A stretch of 7,782 bases of DNA from JAIBBG01 sp046304755 (GTDB lineage Bacteria > Bacteroidota > Bacteroidia > Flavobacteriales_D > Sanyastnellaceae). The position numbers and the translations under genes are program-made. The stretch covers positions 1 to 7,782 of the forward strand of contig JBKCDO010000060.1 of NCBI GenBank assembly GCA_046304755.1, read 5' to 3'. Positions 6,183 to 7,782 of this stretch are shown one piece after another. Numbering within the stretch: position 1 is the stretch's first letter; the number at the start of each line of letters is the position of its first letter. Under the pieces are notes generated by a model. It was not told the DNA's origin. It did not search any database and saw only the letters and a program-made list of their open reading frames with translations.

Positions 6183-7067
6183 TTACACGTTGAGAAATGC
6201 CTGTCGAAAAGCATCACTCAGTCTGCTGATGGCGCGCAAGTGATTGCGTTTACCCAGTCCCTTAGGCGGACCGTAAGGTGTTTTGTTGACGTCGATGACA
6301 TAGATTTTTCCCGAGGCGTTATCGCGAAGGACATCGAGTTCACAGAAATCAGCTCCCATGGCTTGCGTGAATCGGATGATATGCGCTTGTTCTTCCGGAG
6401 AGAAAATCGCATTTACTTCCAGTAACTCTGAGCGGTGAACATCGTTGGTAAAGCGCACTGCTTCGTGCTTGTATTTGGCATAAACCAGTGGTATTGCGTG
6501 ACCGATAACAGGCACGCGGTAGTCAAGGAATTCCGAGCCTGTGCTATTGTCGATGACCACTTGATAGACAGCATTGGCTTTGGGTGTATTCAGCGGGCAG
6601 CGCACAATGGAGCCATCGTGAAGCGCATTGATATCGCTTTTCTCGACAGCCTGTCCATGATGCGTTTTAGGGTCGATGAACGTATTGTAGCCAAATATTG
6701 CCTGATGAATGCGGTCAACGGTGGTTTTGGAAATATCGGTGCAACCGGCATTCAAGACGCGTTGTTGCGGATAGTGTTGTTCGAGTAGCGCTGAGGATGC
6801 ATTGGTGGTATCGTGAAACCAGATGACCAGACGTGGACGCTTCAAGCGTTTGTTGGTGATGCGAAAGCGCAGTCGGCGCGCTATTTTGAATAGGGTAGTC
6901 TTCTTGCTGGGATAATCCGGAAATACAACAATAGCGGGCAGACTGCCTCCATTGCGAAAAAAAGCGAGAAGATCATTGAAAATGCTACGGGTATCCTTGA
7001 TGGCTACTTCCGTCCAGGGCATGTTACTACGGTAGTGATTTCTAAAGCCCCTGGGTTTTCGATGCAT
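6183..7067 (-). CDS. ATP-grasp-like protein of unknown function
   Basis: 294 residues, soluble, with no signal peptide. I do not recognise a named family, but the C-terminal half has the layout of an ATP-grasp ligase: VEKSDINALHDG (141-152) as the lysine-bearing nucleotide strand (Lys143), LDYRVPVIG (181-189) with a candidate phosphate-binding Arg184, and then GADFCELDVLRD (238-249) and YVIDVNKTPYGPP (256-268), which fit the metal-binding acid (Glu243/Asp245) and the D-x-N pair (Asp259, Asn261). ATP-grasp enzymes usually join a carboxylate to an amine or thiol via an acyl-phosphate. The N-terminal half (about 1-135), with WFHDTTN (83-89) and GCTDISKTTVDRI (108-120), would hold the pre-ATP-grasp region; no substrate can be named. 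The start ATG lies 3 bases after the yqgE stop, implying cotranscription. An alternative start is Met16. The ATP-grasp assignment rests on motif reading only. Confidence 0.7.
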   Translation of the reverse strand: MHRKPRGFRNHYRSNMPWTEVAIKDTRSIFNDLLAFFRNGGSLPAIVVFPDYPSKKTTLFKIARRLRFRITNKRLKRPRLVIWFHDTTNASSALLEQHYPQQRVLNAGCTDISKTTVDRIHQAIFGYNTFIDPKTHHGQAVEKSDINALHDGSIVRCPLNTPKANAVYQVVIDNSTGSEFLDYRVPVIGHAIPLVYAKYKHEAVRFTNDVHRSELLEVNAIFSPEEQAHIIRFTQAMGADFCELDVLRDNASGKIYVIDVNKTPYGPPKGLGKRNHLRAISRLSDAFRQAFLNV

Positions 7068-7070
7068 GGT

Positions 7071-7643
7071 TTAATTCAGTGATGGATCGTCAGGCAAGTT
7101 AGCAATCATTTCGCCTTTCTTACCCATGCCTTTCAGGATGGTTTTCCAAAGATCATTGTTATCACTGTTCATGAGGGTTTCCTTAGCAACGTTTGCTACG
7201 AACCACGACTTACTCTTGATTTCGTTTTCCAATTGTTCGGGCGACCAGCCGCTGTATCCCACGAAGAAACGCACCTCATCTTTTTTGACATCACCGGTAA
7301 AGAGCATCTTTTTGAGAATGTCGAAATTTCCGCCCATGTAAACTCCGGGGATGATTTCTACGCTATCCGAAATTTTTTCTCCCAGGGTGTGCAAGTAATA
7401 AAGATTGCTATTCCTTACCGGTCCACCAATGCTGATGCGTCCCTGGAAGGAGGGCATGTTTTCCATGATTTGCTCCAGATCAATGTTGATGTAATTATTC
7501 AACACAAATCCAAAAGAACCATCGTTGTTATGCTCACACAAGAAGATTACCGTACGCTTGAAATACGGATCGTTCAAGAAGGGCTCAGCTAAAAGTACCT
7601 GGCCTTTGCTGGGCTTGATATTTTTATCGGGTGCGAAATCCAT
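7071..7643 (-). CDS. yqgE: YqgE/AlgH family protein (UPF0301)
   Basis: 190 residues, the typical family length. Signature elements are all present: GQVLLAEPFLNDPYF (14-28) followed by RTVIFLCEH (30-38), GSFGFVLN (42-49), the GGPV element (73-76), GVYMGGNFD (100-108), and the GYSGWSPEQLE block (129-139) with W147 beyond it. The protein is soluble and cytoplasmic. The molecular role of the family is not settled; AlgH was named from alginate regulation in Pseudomonas, and I do not claim that role here. It is the first gene of a pair with the ATP-grasp-like gene (3-base gap). The ATG at 7643 leaves only nine residues before the conserved K-P-S-K-G-Q start, as is usual. No clear Shine-Dalgarno or TAnnTTTG box precedes it; TAAATTAG about 15 bases upstream is only a one-mismatch match. 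Confidence 0.92.
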   Translation of the reverse strand: MDFAPDKNIKPSKGQVLLAEPFLNDPYFKRTVIFLCEHNNDGSFGFVLNNYINIDLEQIMENMPSFQGRISIGGPVRNSNLYYLHTLGEKISDSVEIIPGVYMGGNFDILKKMLFTGDVKKDEVRFFVGYSGWSPEQLENEIKSKSWFVANVAKETLMNSDNNDLWKTILKGMGKKGEMIANLPDDPSLN

Positions 7644-7678
7644 AGCACTAATTTATAGGCTTAATACGTGCACGACGG

Positions 7679-7774
7679 ATAAAAGTTGCTAAATAAGGGC
7701 GAGGGTGGCAGGGGGGAGGATGGGGTTCTGGGGACCTCGGCCTTCGAACCTCGCGGGTGTTTTGCCACTTTTAT
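7679..7774. repeat. Inverted repeat with a competing inner arm, upstream of yqgE
   Basis: ATAAAAGTTGC (7679-7689) is the inverse complement of GCCACTTTTAT (7764-7774) at 10 of 11 positions. A second arm, GTGGCA (7705-7710), pairs perfectly with TGCCAC (7763-7768), overlapping the same right arm, so only one pairing can form at a time. The loop is long (about 52-74 bases), so this is not a simple terminator. It sits in the intergenic segment upstream of yqgE, and the role is unknown. Confidence 0.45.
7703..7733 (+). other. Potential G-quadruplex motif
   Basis: Four guanine tracts, 7703-7705, 7711-7716, 7722-7725 and 7730-7733, are separated by loops of 5, 5 and 4 bases, satisfying the G3+N1-7 rule on the plus strand. 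It lies between 60 and 90 bases upstream of the yqgE start, on its non-template side as C-tracts, and is strongly G-biased compared with the rest of the window. Folding is not shown. Confidence 0.5.
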
Positions 7775-7782
7775 GCGGCGTG

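Noticed and set aside
6435..6788. 117-residue plus-strand frame within the ATP-grasp-like gene
   Set aside because: Antisense to a gene with coherent ATP-grasp motifs; no recognisable feature.
7734..7768. tRNA-like T-loop sequence (TTCGAA flanked by Cs and Gs)
   Set aside because: No acceptor stem, anticodon arm or D-arm can be laid out around it; the TTCGAA is simply a palindrome between two ACCTCG copies.

Overview
The window looks like chromosomal DNA of a Bacteroidota bacterium, most likely of the Flavobacteriales or a close relative. The evidence is a GldI-type lipoprotein PPIase, DUF5723 and DUF6702 family proteins (both typical of Bacteroidota), the absence of clear Shine-Dalgarno sequences before most starts, and a TAnnTTTG-type promoter box. 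Base composition is moderate (roughly half GC by eye). No tRNA, rRNA, CRISPR array, transposase or phage gene is visible. Coding density is very high, and no gene-free stretch exceeds about 140 bases.

Layout: positions 1-972 (minus) hold the N-terminal 324 residues of a PlsC/PlsB-superfamily acyltransferase that runs off the left edge. Positions 1028-2452 (minus) encode an exported DUF5723 protein, probably an outer-membrane beta-barrel. Positions 2522-4955 (minus) form a tight three-gene operon, nrnA-like DHH phosphoesterase > gldI-like FKBP lipoprotein > second, larger FKBP lipoprotein, with both junctions being 4-base ATGA overlaps. On the plus strand, 5013-6181 is a two-gene unit: a DUF6702 exported protein followed 5 bases later by endonuclease III (nth). 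This unit meets a minus-strand pair end to end with a single base between the stop codons. That pair is yqgE/algH (7071-7643) followed 3 bases later by an ATP-grasp-like protein of unknown function (6183-7067). The last 139 bases are non-coding or the edge of an unseen gene; they carry a four-tract G-quadruplex motif and inverted repeats.

Functionally, the central operon joins turnover of short RNA/pAp-type nucleotides to two cell-envelope prolyl isomerases, one of them of the gliding-motility family GldI, which in Flavobacterium supports gliding and type IX secretion. The other genes are mostly housekeeping: lipid acylation, base-excision repair and conserved proteins of unknown role.

I did not find a clear new multi-gene system. 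The points most worth checking are: an endonuclease III lacking every cysteine of the usual C-terminal 4Fe-4S loop; an ATP-grasp protein of unknown substrate coupled to yqgE; a cryptic degenerate FKBP domain in the larger PPIase; an acyltransferase with altered catalytic motif spacing; and the G-rich, repeat-bearing segment at the right edge.
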